Shown here one piece after another: positions 8,306 through 16,180 of a stretch of 64,000 nt of DNA; the first letter of the stretch is position 1; each line of letters starts with the position of its first letter. The translations under genes were made by a program, and so were the position numbers. The DNA lies in NCBI GenBank assembly GCA_026709935.1, contig JAPOSC010000050.1:19855-83854 (forward strand), read 5' to 3'. The notes below the pieces were generated by a model. That model saw only the letters and a list, made by a program, of their open reading frames with translations, searched no databases and was not told where the DNA came from. The DNA comes from Thiotrichales bacterium (GTDB taxonomy: Bacteria > Pseudomonadota > Gammaproteobacteria > HK1).

Positions 8306-9172
8306 TCATGGGTACGGGCCGTGGGGGGGCGACGTTGGCAGGATCGCGTAGGGATGATTGATGTCTTGCCAAGTCCGCACTCCCGCCCACAACCCGGTCG
8401 CCTCCAGATACTCCCGAGAGACGGCCAACCGCAGGTCCCTGGCGATGTCGTCGCGGCCAACAGTGGTGCCAATATCCCCAAGCACTTTCCTGAGCCCGAT
8501 CCGCAGGATCTCGACCATGTCGTGCCCTCGGGCGACGAACCAGGGATCCGCACCGGCGAATGAGATGACGCGATTCTCCCATGTCTCCCGATCCCGACCG
8601 GACCGAGCGACGACGGCATCCATCAGTGCAGTTCCGTCTACGATCCAGGTCATTTCATCGAGGAACCGCGGAACCCGCAATTCAGGCATTACCTGAGTCT
8701 CATCCCACAGCGTAGCCGCCAATCTGACACGGCCGAAGGCAAGCGCCCGATCCAGAAGCGATTGCCGGACGGCCACCCCGGTGTCGTCTTCGAACCGCTG
8801 GATTTTTGACGGGTCCCCGTGCTCGGCGAGGACCGCTTCAAGGGCCTGCGAGCGACAGAGCACACACTCCAGGTCGTGAGCATCCGTGGCCACAAGGTTC
8901 GTCGAAGGCAAGTCCTCGCCCTTGAACGTGTCGTAGTCGCTGTCGACCACTCCGAGTACGCCTCTGACGCCTCGCGAGTCCAGCCGTCGCACTCCGTTGA
9001 CTACCTTGTCCTTGCCCTCACCCTCGATCAGTTCGCAGTCCGAGTGGCGCCACCTTCGCCAGAACCGCAGGTCGTCCTTGCCCTCGACGATCAGAAATGC
9101 CCCGGCGTGCACTCGTCGGTGCATCTCGATTTCGGCCGCCAGGATGCCCGGCGTCTTGTGTTGGAATGGCAT
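8306..9172 (-). CDS. DUF4435 / TOPRIM-like protein, AriB-like effector of a PARIS-type system
   Basis: 288 residues from the ATG at 9172. A TTG at 9268, overlapping the end of the upstream ATPase gene, is an alternative start and would add 32 residues that look non-conserved. The TOPRIM-type acidic residues are visible as FLIVEGKDD (E30) and VVDSDYD (D77, D79), followed by DAHDLE near residue 100, a combination seen in DUF4435 proteins. In the PARIS anti-phage system AriB is a DUF4435 nuclease held inactive by the ATPase AriA and released when AriA detects a phage anti-restriction protein; it then cuts host tRNA. Here it follows an AAA ATPase gene on the same strand. Family membership is fairly sure; assignment to PARIS rests on gene pairing and domain order. 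Confidence 0.72.
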   Translation of the reverse strand: MPFQHKTPGILAAEIEMHRRVHAGAFLIVEGKDDLRFWRRWRHSDCELIEGEGKDKVVNGVRRLDSRGVRGVLGVVDSDYDTFKGEDLPSTNLVATDAHDLECVLCRSQALEAVLAEHGDPSKIQRFEDDTGVAVRQSLLDRALAFGRVRLAATLWDETQVMPELRVPRFLDEMTWIVDGTALMDAVVARSGRDRETWENRVISFAGADPWFVARGHDMVEILRIGLRKVLGDIGTTVGRDDIARDLRLAVSREYLEATGLWAGVRTWQDINHPYAILPTSPPHGPYP

Positions 9173-9251
9173 GTGGAACTCGTTTGTCCGCAAGCCCGTC
9201 GCACTTTCCGGCTCGGGGCGCAGGCGTGCGTCCGGAGGCCGGATAGCTCGG

Positions 9252-10592
9252 TCAGGCCGGATCGCCAAGTCCTGCCATCAGATCGTCCCGCTCACCAATG
9301 ATGTAGGGCGAGTGGGTCGCCACGATGGCGTCGAAGGTGGACAGCTTGGCGACTTCCAGCAGGTCGGGCAGAAAATGTTTCTGCCAGGAAACGTGCAGGG
9401 AAAGCTCCGGTTCGTCGATGAGGACGATGGTGTTGGCCGGGACTCGGAACAGGAGATCGTAGTGCATCACCAGTTCGTGCTGTTCGCCGGAGGACAGTGA
9501 ATCCAGGGGCAGTCTGTCGCTGCGATCATCCTCGGCCACTAACCCCTCGTCCCGGTCGATCCGCAGTTGTTTGTGCCTGTACTTTCCGTTCACGTGGTCC
9601 AGAAGATGTCGAATCCGGCGGGCCAGGTCGGCGAGCGCATCGAGCTTGCGTTCCGTGTCCTGGACATAGAGTGTCATCACCCGGGCCTGGGTGTCGTCCA
9701 GCGCTGTCGAATGCAGTTCGAACGAGTGACCGGTTTCGTCTTCGGCTTCGTCGAGGATTCCAATCTCCTCGAATTGAGCGGTTCTGTCCTCGAGCGCCGT
9801 CATGCGTCGCTGAAGTTCGACGTTGTCGAATCTGTCGGTGGCCGCAACCAGTCGCTGGGGGAACGTCTGATCCAGAGTCTGTGCCTGTCTACCGTAATCT
9901 GCCATGGCGTTGCCCAGAATCTCGCGGAACTCCCGGCCGCGGTCGAGAACGGTGGACGTGGTCGGATAGCCTCGTTGAGACCGCAGCAGCCCACGGCCAG
10001 GGTGAGCCCAGTGAATCTGTACCAGGCGCTGCGCTTCGATGAATCGGGATCGGGTGTTCCGGAGGAACGCGTCGAACCAGCCGACATCCTCCGGACGGCT
10101 GATGGAACGATGGCCTTTGGAGCTGCCGTGCCGCGCAAGAACCTCATCCTCCGAGAGAAGCTCACCATTGCGCAAATCTTCCCAGATGCCGGGCTTGTCC
10201 GTGCGGCGTTCCAGAAATCCGACCTGTCCGGCGATGTCGTCTGCTTCGGAACCCAGGGTGACCGTCGCGGTTTCGGAGTTGCCGCCACTTTCCAGCGTGA
10301 GTTGGCCACGGTGCTGTTCACGATCTGCCGAGCTGATCGCCAGCTCGAGAACACTGCCCGCGAATGTGAGCCTGAACCGCTTGCACGGTACCTGCAAGAA
10401 GTAGCTCGTATCCTTGCGGAGAAGCGAGTCGATCATCCCCAGCGTGTGCGTCTTCCCGACGCCGTTGGGACCGTGCAGAAGCGTGACTCGATCGTCGAGG
10501 TTGAGGTCGATCCGGTGATCGTAGACGCCGAACAGCCCCTCTACTTCAATGCGTTGGAGGCGGATCTGGTCGGGTGCGTTCATGGTGGTCAT
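9252..10592 (-). CDS. AAA ATPase (SMC/OLD-like), AriA-like sensor of a PARIS-type system
   Basis: 446 residues. The N-terminus binds nucleotide through GPNGVGKTH (41-49). The ABC-type signature LSSGEQ is at 366-371, Walker B LIDEPE at 391-396, and the switch region DAIVATHSPYII near 421-432. Between them is a long helical insertion of about 250 residues, as in AAA_15/AAA_21 ATPases of defence systems. A DUF4435 gene follows directly, the arrangement of ariA-ariB in PARIS. ATG start; a second in-frame ATG four codons on is equally possible. Other ATPase-effector pairs such as Gabija or Septu are less likely because their partners are UvrD-like helicases or HNH nucleases. Confidence 0.75.
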   Translation of the reverse strand: MTTMNAPDQIRLQRIEVEGLFGVYDHRIDLNLDDRVTLLHGPNGVGKTHTLGMIDSLLRKDTSYFLQVPCKRFRLTFAGSVLELAISSADREQHRGQLTLESGGNSETATVTLGSEADDIAGQVGFLERRTDKPGIWEDLRNGELLSEDEVLARHGSSKGHRSISRPEDVGWFDAFLRNTRSRFIEAQRLVQIHWAHPGRGLLRSQRGYPTTSTVLDRGREFREILGNAMADYGRQAQTLDQTFPQRLVAATDRFDNVELQRRMTALEDRTAQFEEIGILDEAEDETGHSFELHSTALDDTQARVMTLYVQDTERKLDALADLARRIRHLLDHVNGKYRHKQLRIDRDEGLVAEDDRSDRLPLDSLSSGEQHELVMHYDLLFRVPANTIVLIDEPELSLHVSWQKHFLPDLLEVAKLSTFDAIVATHSPYIIGERDDLMAGLGDPA

Positions 10593-11168
10593 GTCTGCGG
10601 GTCGTTAGACTTCAGGGATTGCTTACTGGGTCAATTGAAGCATTATACGTAGGATGCGAATTCCTCGACGATATCCGCCAAGTTAGCCTTTTGGAAGCCG
10701 TTCCCCCTCGACTGCTACTGGCCGAAACGAGCTTCACGAAGCCCATATTCTCGACGATAGCTCAGAGGATTGTCTGTAGCCGTAACCCACAAGAAGGGGT
10801 CCGATGATCGTCGTGCCGCTATTCGAAGGAGATGACGACGAGGTGGCGTGGAAACAGCACGATGTGTATGGCCATGCGCTTGCAGTCATCGTATCGACGT
10901 GCATCCGGTACGTACGCTTTGCTCGCATCGTGTTGAACGATGCAGGTCATCCTGATTGGGGAACAATCGTCGATCTCGATCACCGAACGATGCAGTCCGC
11001 GCATGACCTTTTGGCTTAAGGTGATTGGATCGACGACGGGCGAAGTCGGTGCATGAGCCTTCGGGGACTGCTCACGGTAGCAAACGCAACGCCGGACACT
11101 TTGGCCTCCAGATGCGCGAATGAAGACGGATGCCGTTCAGTTCTCCATGGCAAACGCGGTGACCACGC
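10593..11168. other. 576-base divergent intergenic region of the defence island
   Basis: It separates the AriA-like gene (minus) from the restriction-modification gene (plus), so it should hold both promoters. It is clearly richer in A and T than the surrounding DNA (for example near 10620-10660 and 10740-10780). Two short plus-strand frames, 10574-10807 and 10804-11019, overlap by ATGA at 10804; only the second has a ribosome site. No known regulator, RNA gene or attachment site was recognised. Confidence 0.5.
10804..11019 (+). CDS. Possible small acidic protein, function unknown
   Basis: 71 residues from an ATG preceded by GAAGGGG at suitable distance. It begins MIVVPLFEGDDDEVAWKQHD and is mildly acidic, with no signal peptide or membrane segment and no motif I can name. 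It lies upstream of, and in the same direction as, the restriction-modification gene, where small regulators (C proteins) or antitoxin-like modulators are sometimes found. It shows no helix-turn-helix pattern, so a C protein is unlikely. It could be chance. Confidence 0.3.
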   Translation: MIVVPLFEGDDDEVAWKQHDVYGHALAVIVSTCIRYVRFARIVLNDAGHPDWGTIVDLDHRTMQSAHDLLA

Positions 11169-13349
11169 ATGACACTTCAGCAAGCTGTTTCCGCGTTCGG
11201 GCGTGAAGCGAAGTCCAAGCTCTCGAACCCCATCGCGATCGGCGGACCGGAGGATCAGTTGCGCGCGCCGCTGGAGGCCCTCGTCGCGGATCTCGCCGAG
11301 CTTGCAGGGCTTCGCTCCGGCACCGTAGTCATGGTCGGCGAGATCTCGCTTGCCGACATCAAGACGCGGCCCGATTACGCCGTCACCCGCAGAAACGTCC
11401 TGATCGGCTTCATCGAGGTCAAGGCGCCGGGCAAGGGCGCCGACCCTCGTCGATTCCACGACCGGCATGACAAGGAGCAGTGGGTGAAGCTCCAGACCCT
11501 TCCGAACCTCATCTACACGGACGGCAACGGATTCAGCCTCTGGCGCAACGGCGAATTGGTGGGAGAAGTCGTCCAGTTGGAGGGCGACGTGGAGACCGCC
11601 GGCGTCGGGTTGACCGCCCCTAACGGGCTCGTGTCCCTGTTCGCCGACTTCTTCCAATGGGAGCCGCAGCCGCCGCGTTCGGCCAGGAAACTCGCCGACA
11701 CCACCGCTCGTCTCTGCCGCCTGCTGCGCGAAGAAGTGACCGAGCAGTTGGGATGCGGCTCACCCTCGCTCACACATCTTGCGGTGGATTGGCGCAGGCT
11801 GCTGTTCCCGAGCGCGACGGACGAGGCTTTCGCGGATGGCTATGCACAGGCGGTCACCTTCGGCCTTCTGATGGCGCGGGCGCACGACATCGTCCTCGCC
11901 GACGGCCTCGACCGCGTGGCCCGCGAGTTGCGCTACACCAACACCCTCATCGGCACTGCGCTCCGCCTCCTCACCGACGACGCCGACAACGAGACGACAC
12001 TCAAGACCTCGCTCGCCACCCTCACCCGGGTGCTCGACGCGGTGCACTGGCATGCCGTCGGCAAGGGTAACCCGGAAGCCTGGCTGTACTTCTACGAGGA
12101 TTTCCTGAGCGTTTACGACAACGAGCTACGCAAGAGGACGGGTTCGTACTACACCCCACCCGAGGTGGTTCGGGCCATGGTGCGGCTGGTGGATGAAGCA
12201 CTGCGCTCCGGGGAGCGGTTCGCCCTGCCGGAAGGGCTCGCCTCCCCGGACGTGACCGTGGCCGATCCGGCGACCGGGACCGGCACCTTCCTGCTCAGGG
12301 TTCTCCGCCGGATCGCGCAGACGACAGAGGCCGATCAGGGTCCGGGAGCGGTTCCGGCGGTGGTCGAAGCGGCCGCGTCCCGACTCATCGGGTTCGAGAT
12401 GCAGTTCGGCCCCTTCGCCGTGGCGCAGCTCCGTCTTCTCGCGGAGCTGCAATCGCTCCTCGACGACCCGGACGCGGTGCCCGCGACGCGACTCTTCGTG
12501 ACCGACACGCTCGGCAATCCCTACGCCGAGGAGGAATACCTGCCGCAGATTCTCATGTCCCTCGGCGAATCCCGTCGGCGCGCCAATGCGATCAAGCGGC
12601 AGGAGAAGATCACTGTCGTCATCGGCAATCCGCCCTACAAGGAAAAGGCGAAGGGCCTCGGTGGCTGGATCGAGAGCGGCTCGGCGGGCAACGAGATTGC
12701 CGCTCCATTGCGCCGGTGGATGCCGCCTTCGGACTGGAACGTCGGCGCCCATGCCAAGCACCTGCGCAACCTCTACGTCTACTTCTGGCGGTGGGCGACG
12801 TGGAAAGTCTTCGGGGACGGCGGTCGAGCGCGAACCGAAGACCATGGACCGGGCGGGGTCGGTGACGGCGGCCCGTCACGGACCGAAGGCCGGGCGCCGG
12901 ATCGCCGGGGCATCGTCTCCTTCATCACCGTGGCGGGGTTCCTGAACGGCCCCGGCTTCCAGAAGATGCGCGCGGAGCTGCGCCGGGATGCGGACGAGAT
13001 CCGGGTCATCGACTGCTCGCCGGAGGGGCATCAACCGGAGGTGCCGACGCGCATCTTTCAGGGGGTGCAGCAGCCCGTGTGCATCGTCATGGCGGTTCGC
13101 AGCACCGATGCGGGCTCGTCCCCGCCCCGGCGCGGGTCTGGTACCGGGCTCTGCCGGCGGGACGCCGCACCGACAAGTTCGCGGCGCTTGACCGGATTGC
13201 GCTCGACGACAATGGGTGGACCGAATGCCCGTCCGACCCCCGCACCTCGTTTTTCCCTCGATTGGCCGGGGCGTGGGGTGGATTCGCGGCGCTGGAAGAC
13301 CTGTTCGTCTACCACGGCTCCGGCGTCATGCCGGGGCGGACATGGGTGA
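11169..13349 (+). CDS. Type ISP-like restriction-modification enzyme, N-terminal part of a frameshifted gene
   Basis: Homologous sequence runs to about residue 651; the rest of this frame to the stop at 13349 is out-of-frame. The N-terminus is an Mrr/HsdR-like PD-(D/E)XK nuclease: D69 in KTRPDYAV, then E83 and K85 in FIEVKAP, followed by QTLPNLIYTDGNGFSLWRNG. The methyltransferase follows: GSYYTPPEVV (motif X), ADPATGTGTF at 365-374 (motif I, SAM binding) and NPPY at 487-490 (motif IV, adenine-N6 catalysis). No helicase domain is seen, unlike LlaGI-type ISP enzymes, so it resembles the shorter single-chain type IIG/ISP group. The continuation is read in another frame from about 13121. The PARIS-like pair lies divergently upstream. 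Confidence 0.78.
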   Translation: MTLQQAVSAFGREAKSKLSNPIAIGGPEDQLRAPLEALVADLAELAGLRSGTVVMVGEISLADIKTRPDYAVTRRNVLIGFIEVKAPGKGADPRRFHDRHDKEQWVKLQTLPNLIYTDGNGFSLWRNGELVGEVVQLEGDVETAGVGLTAPNGLVSLFADFFQWEPQPPRSARKLADTTARLCRLLREEVTEQLGCGSPSLTHLAVDWRRLLFPSATDEAFADGYAQAVTFGLLMARAHDIVLADGLDRVARELRYTNTLIGTALRLLTDDADNETTLKTSLATLTRVLDAVHWHAVGKGNPEAWLYFYEDFLSVYDNELRKRTGSYYTPPEVVRAMVRLVDEALRSGERFALPEGLASPDVTVADPATGTGTFLLRVLRRIAQTTEADQGPGAVPAVVEAAASRLIGFEMQFGPFAVAQLRLLAELQSLLDDPDAVPATRLFVTDTLGNPYAEEEYLPQILMSLGESRRRANAIKRQEKITVVIGNPPYKEKAKGLGGWIESGSAGNEIAAPLRRWMPPSDWNVGAHAKHLRNLYVYFWRWATWKVFGDGGRARTEDHGPGGVGDGGPSRTEGRAPDRRGIVSFITVAGFLNGPGFQKMRAELRRDADEIRVIDCSPEGHQPEVPTRIFQGVQQPVCIVMAVRSTDAGSSPPRRGSGTGLCRRDAAPTSSRRLTGLRSTTMGGPNARPTPAPRFSLDWPGRGVDSRRWKTCSSTTAPASCRGGHG

Positions 13350-14593
13350 TTGCGCCCGATCGCGACTCGCTGGAGCGACGGTGGGAGACGTTGCAATCCG
13401 AAGCCGATGCCGGGAAGAAGGAGGCGCTGTTTCATCCGCACCTTCGGGGCGGAAAGCCGGGAGACAAGCACCTCCGCAAGACGTTGCGGAAAGGGCTCCG
13501 TGGCCACGAGTTCCGCTCGGGGCCGATCGCTTCGGATACCGGAGCCGTCATCCAGCCCGTTCGCTACGGCCATCGCTCCTTCGATCGACAGTGGATCATC
13601 CCCGATGGACGGCTCATCAATCAGCCGAATCCGACCCTGTGGGAGACCCATTCGAGCCGGCAGGTGTACATGACGGCGCTGCACCGCACCGCGCCTTCTG
13701 CGGGACCGGCGGTCACCTTCTCTGCGGCGATACCGGATCTGGACCACTACAAGGGATCCTTTGGTGGTCGTGTGTTTCCCCTCTGGGCGGACTGCGAGCA
13801 CCGGACGCCGAATCTCAAGGCGGGTCTGCTCCGCGCGATGACCGAAGCCCTTGGGGTCGCCGTCAGCGCGCCCGATCTCATGGCCTGCTTCGCAGCGGTC
13901 GCGGCGCATCCCGCATACACGGCGCGCTTCCGCCCCGATCTGGTCCAGCCGGGACTACGTTTTCCGATGACTGCCGATGCCTCGCTGTTCGCCGAAGCGG
14001 TGGAGGTCGGGCGAGAGGTCATCTGGCTTCACTGCTTCGGCGAGCGCTTCGCCGACCCCGATGCGGGACGGCCCGGCGCCTCACCGCGCTTGCCGGAGGG
14101 TGAGCGTCCCTTCATCCCGAAGGACGGTGCGCTCCCGAATCTCCCGGAACGCTTTCCCGACCGTATCGAGTACGACGCCTCCGCCCGGCGCCTGAAGATC
14201 GGCGACGGCTTCATCGAAAACGTGCCGCTGGCGGTGTGGGCCTACGAAGTCTCGGGCAAGCAGGTGCTCATTCAGTGGTTCAGCTACCGCCGCCGCGACC
14301 GTTCCCGGCCCATCATCGGCGATCGGCGCCCGCCGTCCGCGCTCGAAAAGATTCAACCCGACGGCTGGCTCGCCGAATACACCACGGAACTGATGAACGT
14401 GCTCCATGTCCTCGGCCGCCTGGTCGCGCTGGAGCCTCGCCAATCCGATCTTCTGAACCGCATTTGCGATGGTCCCCTGAACGCCGACGATCTTCGGGCC
14501 AGCGGATCCTTCGATACGTCCGGCATCGTGCCCGCGCATCACGCCCGGACGGACGAGCAGCAGGGCCTTCTGCTCGAAAATCCGAATTTATAG
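13079..14593 (+). CDS. Type ISP-like restriction-modification enzyme, C-terminal target-recognition part
   Basis: The meaningful part starts near 13121 (PAPARVWYRALPAGRRTDKF). It continues the preceding reading frame after a one-base loss or two-base gain within TCCCCGCCCC at 13119-13128. Together the two parts would give one enzyme of about 1,140 residues. This part matches the ISP C-terminal specificity domain: FAALEDLFVYHGSGVMPGRT, later ERFPDRIEYDASARRLKIGD, and GDGFIENVPLAVWAYEVSGK. It decides the DNA target in such enzymes. Alone it would have no ATP or SAM site. It may not be translated, since no ribosome site is visible near the break. Confidence 0.72.
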   Translation: MHRHGGSQHRCGLVPAPARVWYRALPAGRRTDKFAALDRIALDDNGWTECPSDPRTSFFPRLAGAWGGFAALEDLFVYHGSGVMPGRTWVIAPDRDSLERRWETLQSEADAGKKEALFHPHLRGGKPGDKHLRKTLRKGLRGHEFRSGPIASDTGAVIQPVRYGHRSFDRQWIIPDGRLINQPNPTLWETHSSRQVYMTALHRTAPSAGPAVTFSAAIPDLDHYKGSFGGRVFPLWADCEHRTPNLKAGLLRAMTEALGVAVSAPDLMACFAAVAAHPAYTARFRPDLVQPGLRFPMTADASLFAEAVEVGREVIWLHCFGERFADPDAGRPGASPRLPEGERPFIPKDGALPNLPERFPDRIEYDASARRLKIGDGFIENVPLAVWAYEVSGKQVLIQWFSYRRRDRSRPIIGDRRPPSALEKIQPDGWLAEYTTELMNVLHVLGRLVALEPRQSDLLNRICDGPLNADDLRASGSFDTSGIVPAHHARTDEQQGLLLENPNL

Positions 14594-14782
14594 ATATCAG
14601 GCGGTTTCACTCGCGAAACATGGCTCTGCATACAACTGGAACTCGACCTTGCGTGATCTCGTCATCTGGAGCAGGGGATCAAGGTCGAACACATTGCCGT
14701 GGTGTAGAACACTCCGCCTCGTCACCGAGGGCGCGATCACCCACAGTGACGGTTGAGAGAGATCATTTGCGTACAAGTCCCA

Positions 14783-14818
14783 GTACGGCTCCGGTGCTTG
14801 AACGCGCCGGAGCCGTAC
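14783..14818. terminator. 12-bp perfect hairpin after the sugar-binding-protein gene
   Basis: GTACGGCTCCGG (14783-14794) pairs perfectly with CCGGAGCCGTAC (14807-14818) around a 12-base loop. It begins 13 bases beyond the stop of the minus-strand binding-protein gene, where sugar ABC operons often carry a stem that stabilises the binding-protein message or terminates part of the transcripts. No T-run follows. Confidence 0.55.
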
Positions 14819-14830
14819 CGTTCCGACTTA

Positions 14831-16087
14831 CTACATCGCACCCTCGACGGCGTTGACCAGCTCCTCGACCGCGGTCGAGGAGTCGTACGCGCCGTTGAAG
14901 TGGGCGGTCACCACGTCGTAGAGCGCGTTCTTGACACCGGCCGGGGCCGCGTGGCCGTGGGCCATGGAGCCGAAGAGCGTTCCGTTCACGTTGGCCTCCG
15001 CGAGATCCTTCATGCCCTTCTTGCCGCAATCGTCGAAGTCGGCGTCGGAGATGTCGGTGCGCGCCGGCACCGACCCCTTCACCACGTTGAACGCGGACTG
15101 GAACTTCGGCGCCATGATCGCCGACGCCATCAGGTGCTGGGCCGGGATCCGGTCGTCGCCGACCGCGAACATGGCGAACTGATCCGAGTTGAAGGTGACG
15201 GCGCCTTGGGTACCGGGGAAGCGGATGCACACGAAGTCTTCGCCCGGCGTCTTGCCGGCGTTGAGGAACTCGCCCTTGGCCCAGTCGCCCATCATCTGCA
15301 TGCCGGCGGTGCCCTCGATGACCATGGCGGAGGCGAGGTTCCAGTCCCGCCCGGAGAAGTTGTCGTCCACGTAGGAGCGCAGCTTGGCCATGCGGTCGAA
15401 CGCCTCCTTCATGGTCTCGGACCCGAGTGCCTCCGGGTCGAGGTCGATCATCGACATCTTGTAGAAGTCGGTGCCGAGCGAGAGCACCACCGCGTCGAAG
15501 ATGGTGGCCTCCTGCCACGCCTGACCGCCGTGGCCGAGCGGGGTGATGCCGTTCTCCTGCATCCGGTCGAGGACGGCGACGAGCTCGTCCCAGCTCTCCG
15601 GGGCCTTGCCGCCGGCGGCGTCGAGCGCGGCCTTGTTGATCCATACCCAGTTGGTGGAGTGGACGTTCACCGGGGCGGAGATCCAGTTGCCGTCGTGCTT
15701 GCCGAATCCTTGCAGCGCGGTGGGGATGACGTCATCCCAGCCTTCCTCTGCCGCCACCGCGTTCAGGTTGCCGAGCGCGCCTTCCTTCGCCCAGTCGAGG
15801 ATGTCGAAGCCGAGCATCTGCACTGCGGTGGGGGCGTTGCCGGCGGTGACCCGCGCGCGCAGCGCGGTCATCGCCTCCGTGCCGCCCCCGCCGGCCACCG
15901 GCATGTCCTGCCAGGTGACGCTCTTCGACTCCAGGTCGTCCTTGAGCACGTTGAGGGCGGCGGCCTCGCCACCCGAGGTCCACCAGTGCAGCACCTCCAC
16001 CTCGCCCGCCGCGGCGGCGAGCCGGGGGCCGAGGGTCAGGCCCGACGCGATCATGCCGGCAATCAGTATGTTGCGAACCATCTTCAA
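14831..16087 (-). CDS. Sugar-type ABC transporter substrate-binding protein (family 1)
   Basis: 418 residues with a Sec signal peptide (hydrophobic stretch 6-20, cleavage near AAAAG). Mature start [20 protein letters not shown] is typical of the family 1 extracellular solute-binding proteins of CUT1 importers, as is the lobe segment [18 protein letters not shown]. It carries sugar or polyol to the permeases. ATG start with an AGGAG site. It is the missing partner of the permeases and ATPase at 5.1-8.2 kb, same strand and normal order, separated from them by the defence genes at 8.3-14.6 kb. A degenerate repeat and a CoA-transferase gene lie upstream. Confidence 0.93.
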   Translation of the reverse strand: MKMVRNILIAGMIASGLTLGPRLAAAAGEVEVLHWWTSGGEAAALNVLKDDLESKSVTWQDMPVAGGGGTEAMTALRARVTAGNAPTAVQMLGFDILDWAKEGALGNLNAVAAEEGWDDVIPTALQGFGKHDGNWISAPVNVHSTNWVWINKAALDAAGGKAPESWDELVAVLDRMQENGITPLGHGGQAWQEATIFDAVVLSLGTDFYKMSMIDLDPEALGSETMKEAFDRMAKLRSYVDDNFSGRDWNLASAMVIEGTAGMQMMGDWAKGEFLNAGKTPGEDFVCIRFPGTQGAVTFNSDQFAMFAVGDDRIPAQHLMASAIMAPKFQSAFNVVKGSVPARTDISDADFDDCGKKGMKDLAEANVNGTLFGSMAHGHAAPAGVKNALYDVVTAHFNGAYDSSTAVEELVNAVEGAM

Positions 16088-16097
16088 TCTCCTTGCG

Positions 16098-16155
16098 TTT
16101 GCTCAGGGGTTGCCTGGGGGTTGCTCGGGTTTTGCTTGCCCGAGTTCTGCTTGGG
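16098..16155. repeat. Five degenerate ~11-bp units before the binding-protein gene
   Basis: The plus strand reads five variants of TTGCTYGGG in a row: TTTGCTCAGGG, GTTGCCTGGGG, GTTGCTCGGGT, TTTGCTTGCCCGAG, TTCTGCTTGGG. It also includes a short inverted repeat CTCGGG/CCCGAG (16124-16144). It lies just upstream of the ribosome site of the minus-strand binding-protein gene. Confidence 0.5.
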
Positions 16156-16180
16156 TAGAACCGACACCAGCCACTGCATG

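Noticed and set aside
9252..10592. Gabija or Septu ATPase
   Set aside because: The partner gene encodes a DUF4435/TOPRIM protein and not a UvrD-like helicase or HNH nuclease.
13119..13128. Programmed ribosomal frameshift site
   Set aside because: There is no slippery heptamer of the usual X XXY YYZ form and no clear stem behind it; a mutation or read error is simpler.
8306..14593. Prophage or integrative element with its own integrase
   Set aside because: No integrase, transposase, tRNA attachment site or phage gene was found in or beside the defence genes.
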